Source: Paenibacillus sp. LHD-38
GTDB taxonomy: Bacteria; Bacillota; Bacilli; Paenibacillales; Paenibacillaceae
Direction: 5' to 3'
Assembly (NCBI RefSeq): GCF_031157315.1
Contig: NZ_JAVIFU010000028.1
Coordinates: 22,803 to 86,802 of the forward strand
Length of the DNA stretch: 64,000 nucleotides
Positions 1 to 8,597 of the stretch are shown here, in pieces. The translations under genes were made by a program, and so were the position numbers. Below the pieces are notes generated by a model. That model saw only the letters and a program-made list of their open reading frames with translations, did no database searches and had not been told where the DNA came from. Numbering within the stretch: the first letter of the stretch is position 1; each line of letters begins with the position of its first letter.

Positions 1-756
1 GCGCATCGCGTGTTCAATCAGTCTTTCTTCTTGGTCGAACCGTTTGGTTGGATAGATATGACCATTGAATTCTGTGACCATATAAGGCACATGCCGATTT
101 AATTCCGTTACTTCCTTTTGATCGCGGAGAACAATTTCAGCCCCGGTATGAATGAAATCATTCATCGTGTACACATCTTCCAGAAATTCGCTATTCGTGA
201 TGCAGCGTACACCTGCCGTTTGCCGACTTGGATCCAGTTCGCGGGCGATGCGGTTCGTATCCGCATAGAAATCATGGTCGTCACCTGATTCGTTGATTCG
301 AACGCCCCACAGAAATACCGACGGATGGTTCCAATCCCGTTTAATCATTTCACGGACATGATTACACGCAACTTTCTTCCATTCATCGTCCCCAATATGC
401 TGCCAACCGGGAATTTCTTCGAACACCAGCAATCCGATTTCATCACAACGGTCCAAAAAATGCCTGGATTGCGGATAGTGTGACGTTCGAACCACGTTCA
501 GCTTCAATTCATGCTTCAGAATATCAGCATCTTTCCTCTGTACCCGCTCCGGCATAGCATAACCGACATACGGAAATGATTGATGGCGGTTCAAGCCTCG
601 CAGCTTGAGCGTACGCCCATTCAAATAAAAACCGTCTTCCTTCACGACCGCTTCGCGAAAGCCTGTTCTTGCTGTGTACATATCACAAGCGATGCCCGGC
701 ACCGTACATTCCAATTCGATCTCATATAAATGCGGATAGTCTGGATATTTCGCTAT
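1..756 (-). pseudogene. GH2 beta-galactosidase, 3' part (runs off window edge)
   Basis: Reading leftwards on the minus strand, one open frame runs from about 756 to the window edge and encodes the end of the Ig-like domain and the TIM-barrel catalytic domain of a glycoside hydrolase family 2 enzyme. Visible landmarks are LNGRTLKLRGLNRHQSFP, the NVVRTSHYPQS stretch, WGVRINESGDDHD with the acid/base glutamate after Asn, and MVTEFNGH with the likely nucleophile. The frame is closed upstream by a TGA at about 755-757, where homology stops abruptly. The rest of the gene lies in two separate pieces just to the right, one of them inverted, so the gene as assembled cannot make a normal enzyme. The family assignment is firm; the exact substrate (beta-galactoside or beta-glucuronide) is not. 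Confidence 0.85.
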
Positions 757-935
757 TCATGAATAACGGATCTTCGGAAGAAGTGAATGTGGAGGTCTGC
801 GTTCGACTGAAGGGACCTGAAGGTTATAGGATGGAGCGTCAGGTTCACTTGACAGCGAATCAAGGTAAAAGTCGAACGGACTTTTCAATAGACGGTTTAA
901 CAGGGATTCAGTTATGGGATTTGGATACATATACT
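740..935 (+). pseudogene. inverted internal piece of the GH2 gene (Ig-like domain)
   Basis: On the plus strand, opposite to both flanking GH2 pieces, about 65 codons read like the beta-sandwich domain that follows the sugar-binding domain in GH2 enzymes: SLFMNNGSSEEVNVEV, then a run ending LTGIQLWDLDT, the usual position of the WxLDxPxLY signature. At the left joint the minus-strand frame resumes with YPDYPHLYEIE, the natural continuation of that signature. I infer that about 190 bp of the gene is inverted in place, with extra sequence lost at the right joint. An assembly chimera would look the same. Confidence 0.65.
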
Positions 936-1195
936 TTCGCATACGAAGCAACGCCCTCAAAATCAACAAAGATCCTCTTTCCTTTGAACTTCGAATCTAT
1001 TGCAATCGTTTTCCTATAACAAGAAACAAATTGATAGACCGTTTCGTCGAAATAATTGTAGGGGAGCATAATATTGGTATGCGGCAAACTTACGGTCTCA
1101 AAATTTGAATCGTCCCAATCTTTAGCGATAAACTCCTCTTCGAAATCGTTACAATATTCCCAGTTATTATTTAAGTTTATGATCGTACTGCTCAT
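908..1195 (-). pseudogene. GH2 beta-galactosidase, N-terminal fragment
   Basis: A 95-codon fragment starting at ATG 1195 reads as the start of a GH2 sugar-binding jelly-roll domain: an NNNWEY opening, SLPHTNIMLPYNYFDE and FVDFEGVASYAKVYV, which in intact enzymes continues into a conserved glycine-rich segment. Here homology ends near position 930 and the frame stops soon after at a TGA near 908. The remaining half of this domain (roughly 80 residues) is missing from the window. A ribosome site is plausible, but the product would be a non-functional stub. Confidence 0.75.
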
Positions 1196-1319
1196 ATTCT
1201 GTGCTTCCCTCCCCTTATTTTATACACATTATCTATCACCCCGTTAACTTCGACAACCCTATGAATTATTACTCCATACCTTAGTAAATGCACTTTTGAT
1301 GCAGCCGCGCATGACAAAA

Positions 1320-1352
1320 ATCCCTGCACGACTGAACGAGAAGTGCAGGGAT
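1320..1352 (-). terminator. rho-independent terminator after the sialidase
   Basis: A perfect ten-base stem, ATCCCTGCAC at 1320-1329 pairing with 1343-1352, is followed on the minus strand by a T-run. It lies about 30 bases beyond the stop of the sialidase at 1384. Confidence 0.8.
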
Positions 1353-1383
1353 CCTTTGTTTATTATTTGGGCTTACCTTCAAG

Positions 1384-2841
1384 TCACCCTTTGAGGAAGG
1401 CAACGTTAAATTTAATAAAGCTCATTTCGGTGTCGGCGGTCCCTTCATAGAAAAGGCCTATTTCGCCATTCGCCAGATTGGCAAGACTCGAATATGCATA
1501 ATGGCCTTCTTTAATCAACTTCGAATATTTCCAATCGAATGTATACTTCGTTCTGCCGTTGGGATGTATTCCGCTTTCGTTAATGAGCCCGACGTTGACC
1601 GTGCCGTTAATCCGACGTGACGGGTCGCTCGGGTTGGCGAAAATGACCGCCTCTTTGCCGTCGATCCGTCCGTTGTATCGGATGGCGGTCATTTGGCAGT
1701 AAGGGGCAACCAGCGCTTTCTCGGTAACGATATGGGCATCCCAAGTTTCGCCTCCGTCATAACTGGTGGCGATCTGGGCATAGCCGGAATGGTTCCTCAT
1801 GAATAGCTTGAGCTGTCCGTCCGGCATTTCAACAGCTTGCGATTCGGTAATTTCATAGGATGTGTTCGTAAAATCTTTTTCGTGTATAATGACCCCGCCT
1901 CCGACATCCCGTCCCTCATTCGGAGATTCGCCGCGATGCCATGTTTGGCCGTGGTCGTCACTGTAAATGACTGCGCTCGCCTGCTTATTGTTATCATTTA
2001 AGAAATAGACGGGGAACACAAGTCTGCCTTTGTTAGCCCCTTGAGCCAGTTGAATTCCCGTGCCCGGTCCGGTGCCGAGAAAGATCATCCATTCCTCCTT
2101 GACATCATCGTTCAAGTCGATAGGGCCGGTCCACGTCGCACCTTCATCATCGCTGTAATAAAGCTCGAGATACGAGGTTTTATAAGCTTTCAACGGCGAG
2201 CTTTGGCTAAATACGTTATCCACTTTTATTCCTTTCCGATAAAGGTTTCTTCTCATATCGACCGTAAAGTCGGTCAATTTCCCCGCAGAGTCGTATACCT
2301 TGCCCCCTTCTCTTATGGTGTATTCTAGGCCTGCTGCGTCGGTAAGAAACATATACTTGCGGCCGTTAATCATTCTGAAGCCGGTACCTTTGTAGGCGTT
2401 AGCGCCAAAACCGCCGGCCAACCCTCCGCCATGAGGGAAGCCGTCCACAAGCGAGAAAATTCTCCCCGTATGTTGATCCTGCAAAAGATCTTGGTCAATA
2501 TTCGAAGCTTGATCGGGGTAATCGTTGATGACGAAGCCGCTCGCTTCCCATGTGTTCCCTTGGTCAATGCTTCTTCTTATTACGGCATCTATATTATTGG
2601 GGGAATCCCCGCCGCTGGACACCCGGCGATCTATGCCGGCAATCAACGTCCCGTTCTTTGTGTACAGAAGAGCGGGTATTCGATAGTTGTTGGACCCCAT
2701 AAAACCCGGATAAAAGATGTTTACAGGAGCCGTTATTTTGGCCCCCTTCGCCTTGGTTATTTGCCGACTAGCCATGATATTTGCCGGTATCATTAGAAGC
2801 AGCACAGCAATCACTAGAAATAAAGCTGTTACTTTTCTCAA
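1384..2841 (-). CDS. secreted exo-alpha-sialidase (GH33-like)
   Basis: A 485-residue protein with a signal peptide (residues 1-24, hydrophobic core LFLVIAVLLLMIPANIM). After it comes the sialidase RIP motif in NYRIPALLYTKNGTLIAGID, whose arginine belongs to the arginine triad binding the sialic acid carboxylate. Four Asp-boxes of the S-x-D-x-G-x-T-W type are visible: SIDQGNTW, YSDDEGATW, YSDDHGQTW and SYDGGETW, which mark the six-bladed propeller. Length fits a single-domain bacterial sialidase without a carbohydrate-binding module. The start is TTG at 2841, eight bases after GGAG. It is expected to act outside the cell, releasing terminal sialic acid from glycans. A dyad just upstream may be its operator. 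No sialic acid catabolic genes (nan) are in the window. Confidence 0.88.
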   Translation of the reverse strand: MRKVTALFLVIAVLLLMIPANIMASRQITKAKGAKITAPVNIFYPGFMGSNNYRIPALLYTKNGTLIAGIDRRVSSGGDSPNNIDAVIRRSIDQGNTWEASGFVINDYPDQASNIDQDLLQDQHTGRIFSLVDGFPHGGGLAGGFGANAYKGTGFRMINGRKYMFLTDAAGLEYTIREGGKVYDSAGKLTDFTVDMRRNLYRKGIKVDNVFSQSSPLKAYKTSYLELYYSDDEGATWTGPIDLNDDVKEEWMIFLGTGPGTGIQLAQGANKGRLVFPVYFLNDNNKQASAVIYSDDHGQTWHRGESPNEGRDVGGGVIIHEKDFTNTSYEITESQAVEMPDGQLKLFMRNHSGYAQIATSYDGGETWDAHIVTEKALVAPYCQMTAIRYNGRIDGKEAVIFANPSDPSRRINGTVNVGLINESGIHPNGRTKYTFDWKYSKLIKEGHYAYSSLANLANGEIGLFYEGTADTEMSFIKFNVAFLKG

Positions 2842-2866
2842 TTTTTACATCTCCTCTATAAGTTTG

Positions 2867-2889
2867 CAGGTAAACTTAGTTTTACCTGT
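2867..2889. promoter_or_regulatory. dyad upstream of sialidase, candidate operator
   Basis: CAGGTAAA at 2867-2874 and TTTACCTG at 2882-2889 form an eight-base inverted repeat with a seven-base loop, placed about 26 bases before the sialidase start. Position and symmetry suit a repressor site, but it could also be a weak hairpin ending the remnant upstream. Confidence 0.4.
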
Positions 2890-2904
2890 ATATTAGAGGA
2901 TTAT

Positions 2905-3096
2905 TTATCTGACGTTTATGCCATTAGCCTGTATGCTGGGTAAATCCTTATTCCGCCAATCCCAAAATTCAAAGGCGTTAATTCCGATTGTTTTTATGGC
3001 TGTCATGCTTTGAACGGGATCCTTTTTGGAAAATACGCTATCAAGGCAAACCGAAATTGCCCCCTCCCCCGGATATAAAGTCAGTAGTATAAACAT
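2905..3096 (-). pseudogene. hydroxypyruvate isomerase-like TIM-barrel fragment
   Basis: About 55 codons resemble the N-terminus of the hydroxypyruvate isomerase / sugar-phosphate isomerase family: ISVCLDSVFSKKDP, then AIKTIGINAFEFWDWRNKDL, where FEFW-W-KD is the family pattern at the end of the first strand and helix. The frame stops after 63 codons, whereas the family is about 260 residues long, so this is the truncated start of a lost gene. It lies between the sialidase and the isomerase/GMC operon. Confidence 0.6.
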
Positions 3097-3193
3097 AATC
3101 GATTTTAACGGAACATATTCTTAAACAATGACAACGAAGTAGATGAGGGTGATGTTATGAGGATTCATAATACCGAGCTACGAGAGTAATTAA

Positions 3194-3979
3194 TTATGTG
3201 GCACCAATCGATTTTAGATACTCTATGCTCATCTTCGCGCTTATCAGCGGATGCTCGCTATCGTCCTGTTCTACAAAGTAATACTTGACTCCTATCCGCT
3301 TCGTAACGGATAATATCGACGGCCAGTCGAGTATGCCGCGTCCCACTTCCGTAAAATTGCCTGTCGGATCCATGTCCTTCACATGAATTAGCGGGACAAG
3401 TCCTTTGTAATATTCAAGAACGGCTGCAGGATTCAACCCCGCTTTTTTCACCCAATAAACATCAAGCTCCAGCTTCATCAGATCGGTCCCTACTTCTTTC
3501 AACAGACGATCCAGGACGAATGTACCCTGTATCACTTCGAACTCGTTGATGTGGTTGTGATACGCAAATTGGAGCCCGTTTCGTTTGATCTCCTTCCCGA
3601 CCTTTTGAAAAAACGAGACAAGCTCGTTAAACTTGGCTATGTTCAAGAGTGTGTCTCTTGGCACAACGGGGCAGACGATATATTGGGCGCCGAGGGTTAA
3701 TGCGTATTCGATTTGCTGATTCAGCTCGACTTTTAGCTTGTCGATGGGGACATGCGTAGATATGCCCAGCAGCCCCAGCCGATCAAGCTCCCTCTTCATT
3801 TCCGCAGCCGGGATACCGCCGTATCCCGCAAATTCGACGGTTTTGTACCCCATCCCGGCCACTTTTTCCAAAGTTCCGAAGAAATCGGCTTCCGTTTCTT
3901 CCCGCACTGAATATAGCTGCAAACCCGGCGGAATGTTGGACATTTCCAGCAGTTTATTTCCTACAATCAGGAATTTCAT
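3194..3979 (-). CDS. sugar phosphate isomerase/epimerase (xylose isomerase-like TIM barrel)
   Basis: A 261-residue protein of the AP endonuclease 2 / xylose isomerase-like barrel family. Landmarks in order: GLQLYSVREE (first strand), YKTVEFAGYGG (Glu, metal ligand), STHVPIDKL, YHNHINEFE (His and Glu ligands), LELDVYWVKKAG (Asp ligand), PLIHVKDMDP and YYFVEQDDSEHP (last Glu). The open frame extends 66 codons further upstream inside the GMC gene, but ATG 3979 is preceded by GGAGGA at ideal spacing, so I start there. It lies 17 bases behind the GMC stop and is clearly co-transcribed. In known 3-keto-glycoside pathways such barrels cleave or isomerise the sugar oxidised by a GMC or other dehydrogenase; that role is inferred from context here. 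Confidence 0.8.
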   Translation of the reverse strand: MKFLIVGNKLLEMSNIPPGLQLYSVREETEADFFGTLEKVAGMGYKTVEFAGYGGIPAAEMKRELDRLGLLGISTHVPIDKLKVELNQQIEYALTLGAQYIVCPVVPRDTLLNIAKFNELVSFFQKVGKEIKRNGLQFAYHNHINEFEVIQGTFVLDRLLKEVGTDLMKLELDVYWVKKAGLNPAAVLEYYKGLVPLIHVKDMDPTGNFTEVGRGILDWPSILSVTKRIGVKYYFVEQDDSEHPLISAKMSIEYLKSIGAT

Positions 3980-3996
3980 TCCGGTTCCTCCATTCG

Positions 3997-5463
3997 TCAC
4001 ATCTGTCCGGCGATATGATCGGCGGTCCGGATAGCCAAAGCCGCGATGGTAAGCGTCGGATTGACCGCGCCATAGGGAGGCAGGACGCTGGCATCTGCGA
4101 CGTAGAGTCCGGGTACGCCGTGGATTTGTCCGTACGGGTCGGTCCCGGAATTGGCGGGATCGATACCCATACGGCATACGCCGGCCACGTGATCAAGCGT
4201 ATGCAGGCAAGGGTCGGGGGGGGCCACGCGGCCTCCGATCGCAGCTGCGTATTGATGGATATCCTGGGCCATTCGGGCCATGATCGCCCGGTCTTTCTCG
4301 CTAAAGGAGAAATCGGCTTGAAGCAAAGGTACCCCATACTCATCCTTTAAATGAGGGTGAAGATATAATCGATTTTCGTACCGGGACTCCACCTTGCCGT
4401 AACCGGAAAATCCGATTCCCAGTTCTCCTTTTTGTTCCAGCATTTCATTCTGCCTTCTGTAAATCTGCATCTGATACGGCCGATCAGCCGTTTGGGGAAT
4501 CAATAAGTATAAAGGCCCCAACGTTGCCGGCAAATCCCTTCGATTAATAACGGTGGAGAAAATCATGTACGAATGTCCAATCAAATAATGTCCGAGCGCC
4601 CTTCCCTGGACGCCGGAATACAGCAGCAACCGAACGGTTTCGAAAATGCCTGCCGACAAAATGATGTTTTTCGCGCGCAATATATATGGCTTCTTGTCCG
4701 GTGTCATCACCTTGACTCCAGCAATTCTGCCATGGTCCCCCAACAGCTGAACGGCTCTTGCCTGTACGGCCAAATCAAATGGCCGAGCCTCCAACCCTCC
4801 CGCCAAAAATGAAATGGAGCTGAAATATACGGTAGGATTCACCCCGCCGTAATTGACGGGTTCAAAGTTAATCGCACGCGGCGTAATTTCCGCCTCGGGA
4901 ACCCCGTTCTCCCAAAAGCGATTGAGCAGGATCCGGCTGAGCGGGGAATCATAGGCGTCAGGTTTGTTCACTTTCATGATTTGTTCGGCAATATTATAAT
5001 AGGTTTGCATTTCATTATAAGGGACGGGTGTTTCGGCAATTTGAGACGGGGGCATGCGGGGAGTCACCATATCCCAGAACAACGTTTTACCGCCTAGCGC
5101 AATGGCTTGCCTCGAATCTCGCAAATCCGGCATTGTGAGCCCGATGGGTTTCGTGATTTTCGGATTGTAATAATAATTGCTGAAGTTTTGAGCCACCGTA
5201 GGAAGGTTGTAGGAGTGGGTTTGCAGCATGATCGGACCGGCTTCGACAACACCGATCTTCTTGCCGGTTCCCTTCAATTGCTGGCATAGTCTCCAGATGG
5301 CCGCTCCCCCGCCGCCTCCAGTGCCGACGACGAGCACGTCATATTCAGTGCTTGACATTTGCTCGAGTGAAGTCAGCGGAATAAATTGATCCATGAAGGG
5401 GCCTGTAACGACAGGCGGGGGACATGGAGGAAATGATTCATAACGTTCCTTCAAGCGCACCAC
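3997..5463 (-). CDS. GMC family FAD-dependent sugar oxidoreductase (paralogue A)
   Basis: A protein of up to 488 residues. The N-terminal ADP-binding fold is seen in DVLVVGTGGGGGAAIWRLCQ (about residues 44-63), the substrate/cap region in the middle, and the C-terminal GMC signature in AGVCRMGIDPANSGTDPYG followed by LYVADASVLP and NPTLTIAALAIRTADHIAG. These features fit the glucose-methanol-choline group that oxidises sugar hydroxyls (pyranose oxidase, glycoside 3-dehydrogenase type). No signal peptide is seen, so it is probably cytoplasmic. The start is uncertain: GTG 5463 has the AGGAA box too close, and TTG 5454 has better spacing. The gene lies 16 bases downstream of paralogue B and 17 bases upstream of the isomerase, so the three form one operon. 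Confidence 0.85.
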   Translation of the reverse strand: MVRLKERYESFPPCPPPVVTGPFMDQFIPLTSLEQMSSTEYDVLVVGTGGGGGAAIWRLCQQLKGTGKKIGVVEAGPIMLQTHSYNLPTVAQNFSNYYYNPKITKPIGLTMPDLRDSRQAIALGGKTLFWDMVTPRMPPSQIAETPVPYNEMQTYYNIAEQIMKVNKPDAYDSPLSRILLNRFWENGVPEAEITPRAINFEPVNYGGVNPTVYFSSISFLAGGLEARPFDLAVQARAVQLLGDHGRIAGVKVMTPDKKPYILRAKNIILSAGIFETVRLLLYSGVQGRALGHYLIGHSYMIFSTVINRRDLPATLGPLYLLIPQTADRPYQMQIYRRQNEMLEQKGELGIGFSGYGKVESRYENRLYLHPHLKDEYGVPLLQADFSFSEKDRAIMARMAQDIHQYAAAIGGRVAPPDPCLHTLDHVAGVCRMGIDPANSGTDPYGQIHGVPGLYVADASVLPPYGAVNPTLTIAALAIRTADHIAGQM

Positions 5464-5479
5464 TTCCTTTCGATCTTCA

Positions 5480-6925
5480 TTAATGAAAGCGGCCGATCAT
5501 ATAATCTGCGGTACGTATCGCCAAAGCTACAGTAGTCAAAGTCGGGTTGGCGGGGCCGGTCAGACGCACCACGCTGTTATCGGCCACATATAAACCGCTG
5601 ATTCCGTGGATTTGGCCGTAGGGATTGGTTGCCGAAGTGTCGGGATCAACGCCCATCCGGCAAGTTCCGCACTCATGGTTATCTTCCCCGGGAGCAATGA
5701 GCAAGGGCGAACCGTCAAATTCAAGGTGCATACCGTTAACCGCGCTTTGCATCGAACCGAACATTTCGGGTATCATCGCTCGGTCCTGATTGCTGTAAGA
5801 GAAATTCACCTGCAATTGCGGAACGCCGTATTCATCATGCGTACCGGGCATGAGGAATACGCTGTTTTCATATTGCGCCTCGACGGTTCCGATACAAAAA
5901 AAACGGAATTTCAATTCCTCCAGAAGCGGCTTCTCCTCATAGTTGTACCAGAAGTATTCAAAGGGGGATGTGCCAAAACCGTAAATGACCTGCCTTCTGT
6001 CCTTGGGAATGGGAATCCAGAGGTTGGCTACGCCGGCTACTTCGCCAAATTGGCTGCGATTCGCTTGGGCATCCGCTACGACTTTCAGATGATTGACCAA
6101 ATAATGCCCAATGGCCTGCCCGGGAATATCGGAAGAAAGAAGCAGACGGGGCGTCTCCCATGTGCCGCAGGACAGGATGACCCTTTTGGCCCGGATCGTA
6201 TACCTTTTTTGGTCCGGGGTCATGACCGCAACGCCTTCGACCTTCCCTCTGTCTGTAAGCACCTTGACAGCCCGCGTGTTGACAGCAAGGTCGAAGGGTC
6301 TCTTGTTTAATGCATAGGACAAAAAGATAATCGAGCTGAAAAAAACGTTCGAATGGACATGTCCGTACTTCGTTGGCTCCATATCAACGGACATGGGGGT
6401 GTCCGCAGCGGACGGAAATCCGTTGGCGCGAAGCCTGTTAAGCAGCACTTGCTGTATCGAGGATCCTTCGGCATACCTTGTGTTCACATTCATCATTTGT
6501 TCGGCGATGAGATAATATGGGATTAGCTGCTCGTAGGAAATGGGCCATGACAAAAACCGGTCCGGTGTTAAGCGAGGGGACAGCAAATACCATTGAAGCG
6601 TTCTTCCGCCAAGCGCTCTTATCATTTTTGCGCCGGGATAATCGGGCCACTGCTTCCCGATGTACTCCGTATGCAGTGGATTATCAAAGTATTGGACGAA
6701 ACGTTCATGATTCATAGTAGGGATATTCCGCCCATGCGTCGGCAATAACAGAGGACCTGATTCAATCATTCCGATCCGTATTCCGTTATTTCCTAATTGC
6801 TGGCATAATCTCCAGAGCGCGGCCCCTCCTCCCGCGCCGCTGCCCACGATCAACACATCATAATCGGTTTGCGCCATCTTCTCGGGTGAGGTCACAGGAA
6901 TCCAGTCATTCATTGGATCAATCAC
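5480..6925 (-). CDS. GMC family FAD-dependent sugar oxidoreductase (paralogue B)
   Basis: A protein of about 481 residues, first in the operon and paralogous to the next gene along most of its length (shared YDVLIVGSGAGGGAALWRLC, TPRLTP/TPRMPP region, GQAIGHYLVNH, YGVPQLQ, NPTLTTVALAIRTADYM). The C-terminal redox/FAD signature reads HECGTCRMGVDPDTSATNPYG. The His and Asn expected in the GMC active site are present in the C-terminal third. The start may be GTG 6925 or ATG 6913. A tandem pair of diverged GMC genes suggests either two substrate specificities or a two-subunit enzyme. Transcription is divergent from the truncated gerA gene. Confidence 0.85.
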   Translation of the reverse strand: MIDPMNDWIPVTSPEKMAQTDYDVLIVGSGAGGGAALWRLCQQLGNNGIRIGMIESGPLLLPTHGRNIPTMNHERFVQYFDNPLHTEYIGKQWPDYPGAKMIRALGGRTLQWYLLSPRLTPDRFLSWPISYEQLIPYYLIAEQMMNVNTRYAEGSSIQQVLLNRLRANGFPSAADTPMSVDMEPTKYGHVHSNVFFSSIIFLSYALNKRPFDLAVNTRAVKVLTDRGKVEGVAVMTPDQKRYTIRAKRVILSCGTWETPRLLLSSDIPGQAIGHYLVNHLKVVADAQANRSQFGEVAGVANLWIPIPKDRRQVIYGFGTSPFEYFWYNYEEKPLLEELKFRFFCIGTVEAQYENSVFLMPGTHDEYGVPQLQVNFSYSNQDRAMIPEMFGSMQSAVNGMHLEFDGSPLLIAPGEDNHECGTCRMGVDPDTSATNPYGQIHGISGLYVADNSVVRLTGPANPTLTTVALAIRTADYMIGRFH

Positions 6926-7060
6926 AACCCTTCCGATTAGGCATTATCTTTATAACTATGTGCCAATCGCGATTCCTATGTGCTATGAATAATTGTTCCA
7001 TTGTTTGCAATAATAACAAACACTTATTCTAATGATTACCGAAAGAGAAGTGCAACCGAT

Positions 7061-8161
7061 ATGGAAACAACGCCCCAACAACCCATTTCGCCGAGCTTAG
7101 AAGACAATCTGAACCGAATCAAGGACACGTTTTCGGATTGCAAAGATCTGGCCATTCTGCCATGGAGCTACGGACCTAATCTCGAAAGCAAGGCTTTTTC
7201 CGTCTATTTTTTTACGCTTGTTCAGGAAAAACATATGAACTATTTGAAAACCTCGCTGCAGGATCTTGTTATGCATGAGTTTGGACCTGCAACAACGGTT
7301 ACATTAGAGGATATCGTACAATTTTTTAGTTTGAATGGGGTTTCTTCTCAATCCGTCGTACTGCTGAATGATTTTGAACAAGCGGTGCACAAAGTGCTCA
7401 ACGGGCATGCTGTCATTTTCTTTGATGGATGGGAGCAAGCGATCAGTTATGCGGCCAAGAGCATCGAAGCCAGACAGGTCGCTGAGGCCATCAATGAAGC
7501 AACGGTACAAGGCCCCCGTGAAGGAACTGTTGAATCGCTGGACAAAAATATTGGCATGCTTCGGGCACGAATTAAAAGTCCCGATTTCAAGATAGAATGG
7601 TTCACCGCAGGAAAAGAGTGCAAAACGGATATTATGTACGGCTATATGAAAAATGCTGTTAATCCGGCTACATTGCAGGAATTTCAAATGCGAATCGATC
7701 AAATTGACAAAAGTATCGAAATAACGGACCCGTCATATATTGAGGCGCTGATTGAAGATTCCACCTATTCGCCTTTCCCCCAGTACCGGCATACCGAACG
7801 GACCGATACCGCTGCAACAGCTTTGATGGAGGGGAAAATAATCGTTATGGCTCAGGGTTCTCCTACCATCTTGATTTGTCCCGGTCTGTTTGTCGAGTTT
7901 CTGATGACATCCGAGGACTACTACCAAAGAACGATTTATGCCTCCATGATTCGGCTAATAAGAGTCGTATCGTTTTTTATTTCCACGATGCTCCCCAGCA
8001 TATATATTGCGTTTACCACCTTTCATCCTCTCAATCCTGCCATCCTCCGTCAAATCGATAGCTATCGCTTGCACAAATCCCCATTCGGTTATTTCGAGCT
8101 TGTCCAGCAGCAAGCCATATCTATAAGCCGGGCGGAGAAGAAAGCGCTGGCGGACAAATGA
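7061..8161 (+). pseudogene. spore germination protein GerA family, C-terminally truncated
   Basis: The first 310 or so residues match the A subunit of GerA-type germinant receptors: a soluble N-terminal domain, the DTAATALMEGKIIVMAQGS segment, then ICPGLFVEFLMTSEDYYQR and the first membrane segments up to ISTMLPSIYIAFTTFHP. In intact proteins (480-550 residues) this continues through several more membrane helices. Here it breaks off after FHP and ends with an unrelated hydrophilic tail, so at least 130 residues of the membrane domain are missing. ATG 7061 is preferred to TTG 7001, which has no ribosome site. The B and C subunit genes are not present, which supports a dead gene. Confidence 0.8.
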
Positions 8162-8234
8162 AAGGGGGGGCTACTTCTCTCAATATCAAAACAGAAGCGG
8201 ATTCCGTATTCCAAAACAGCAACGATCTCGCATA

Positions 8235-8438
8235 CTGCCAAAAAGTAAGCTTGGAGAAGCCATCACATACAGCTGGAATCAATGGGATAAACTGAACGTG
8301 TTTTTGGAAGATGGAAAACTTGAAATCGACAATAATCGAAGCGAACGAGCAATTAAGCCTTTTGTCATCGGTCAGAAAAACTGGCTTTTCTCGAATAGGG
8401 TTGAATCCGTTCAAGTTAGCCTTCATCTTGTCGAATAG
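8235..8438 (+). pseudogene. IS66-family transposase C-terminal remnant
   Basis: One frame encodes KLGEAITYSWNQWDKL, then GKLEIDNNRSERAIKPFVIG and QKNWLFSN. This is the highly conserved C-terminal catalytic block of IS66 transposases, with the DDE glutamate within NNRSERAIKP. Nothing upstream in this frame is IS66-like, and after LFSN it runs into unrelated codons up to TAG 8436-8438. It joins directly to the truncated gerA. Confidence 0.8.
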
Positions 8439-8451
8439 GTGGGGGCTATTT

Positions 8452-8532
8452 GACGCTTACCGGGTTAAAACAAAATTGGCTGGCTTAAGTCCAGTACAAT
8501 ACCGAACTCAAACCAGCCAATCAACTGCATAA
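8452..8532 (+). pseudogene. IS3-family (IS150 group) OrfB terminal remnant
   Basis: The last 26 codons of an IS3-type OrfB are visible as RVKTKLAGLSPVQYRTQTSQ before the TAA. The sequence just after it resembles the IS right end, including TCTAACGTTAAGAGGTCA near 8541. No catalytic residues are left. Confidence 0.7.
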
Positions 8533-8597
8533 TAGAAACTCTAACGTTAAGAGGTCACTCCCCTTCACTGTAACCCCTTAATGGCAAGATACCTGGC

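Noticed and set aside
3980..4177. 66-codon N-terminal extension of the isomerase
   Set aside because: It overlaps the GMC C-terminus and is Arg-rich shadow; GGAGGA before ATG 3979 decides the start.
5606..6310. 234-codon plus-strand frame inside GMC paralogue B
   Set aside because: Shadow of the GMC gene; composition and lack of start signals do not support it.
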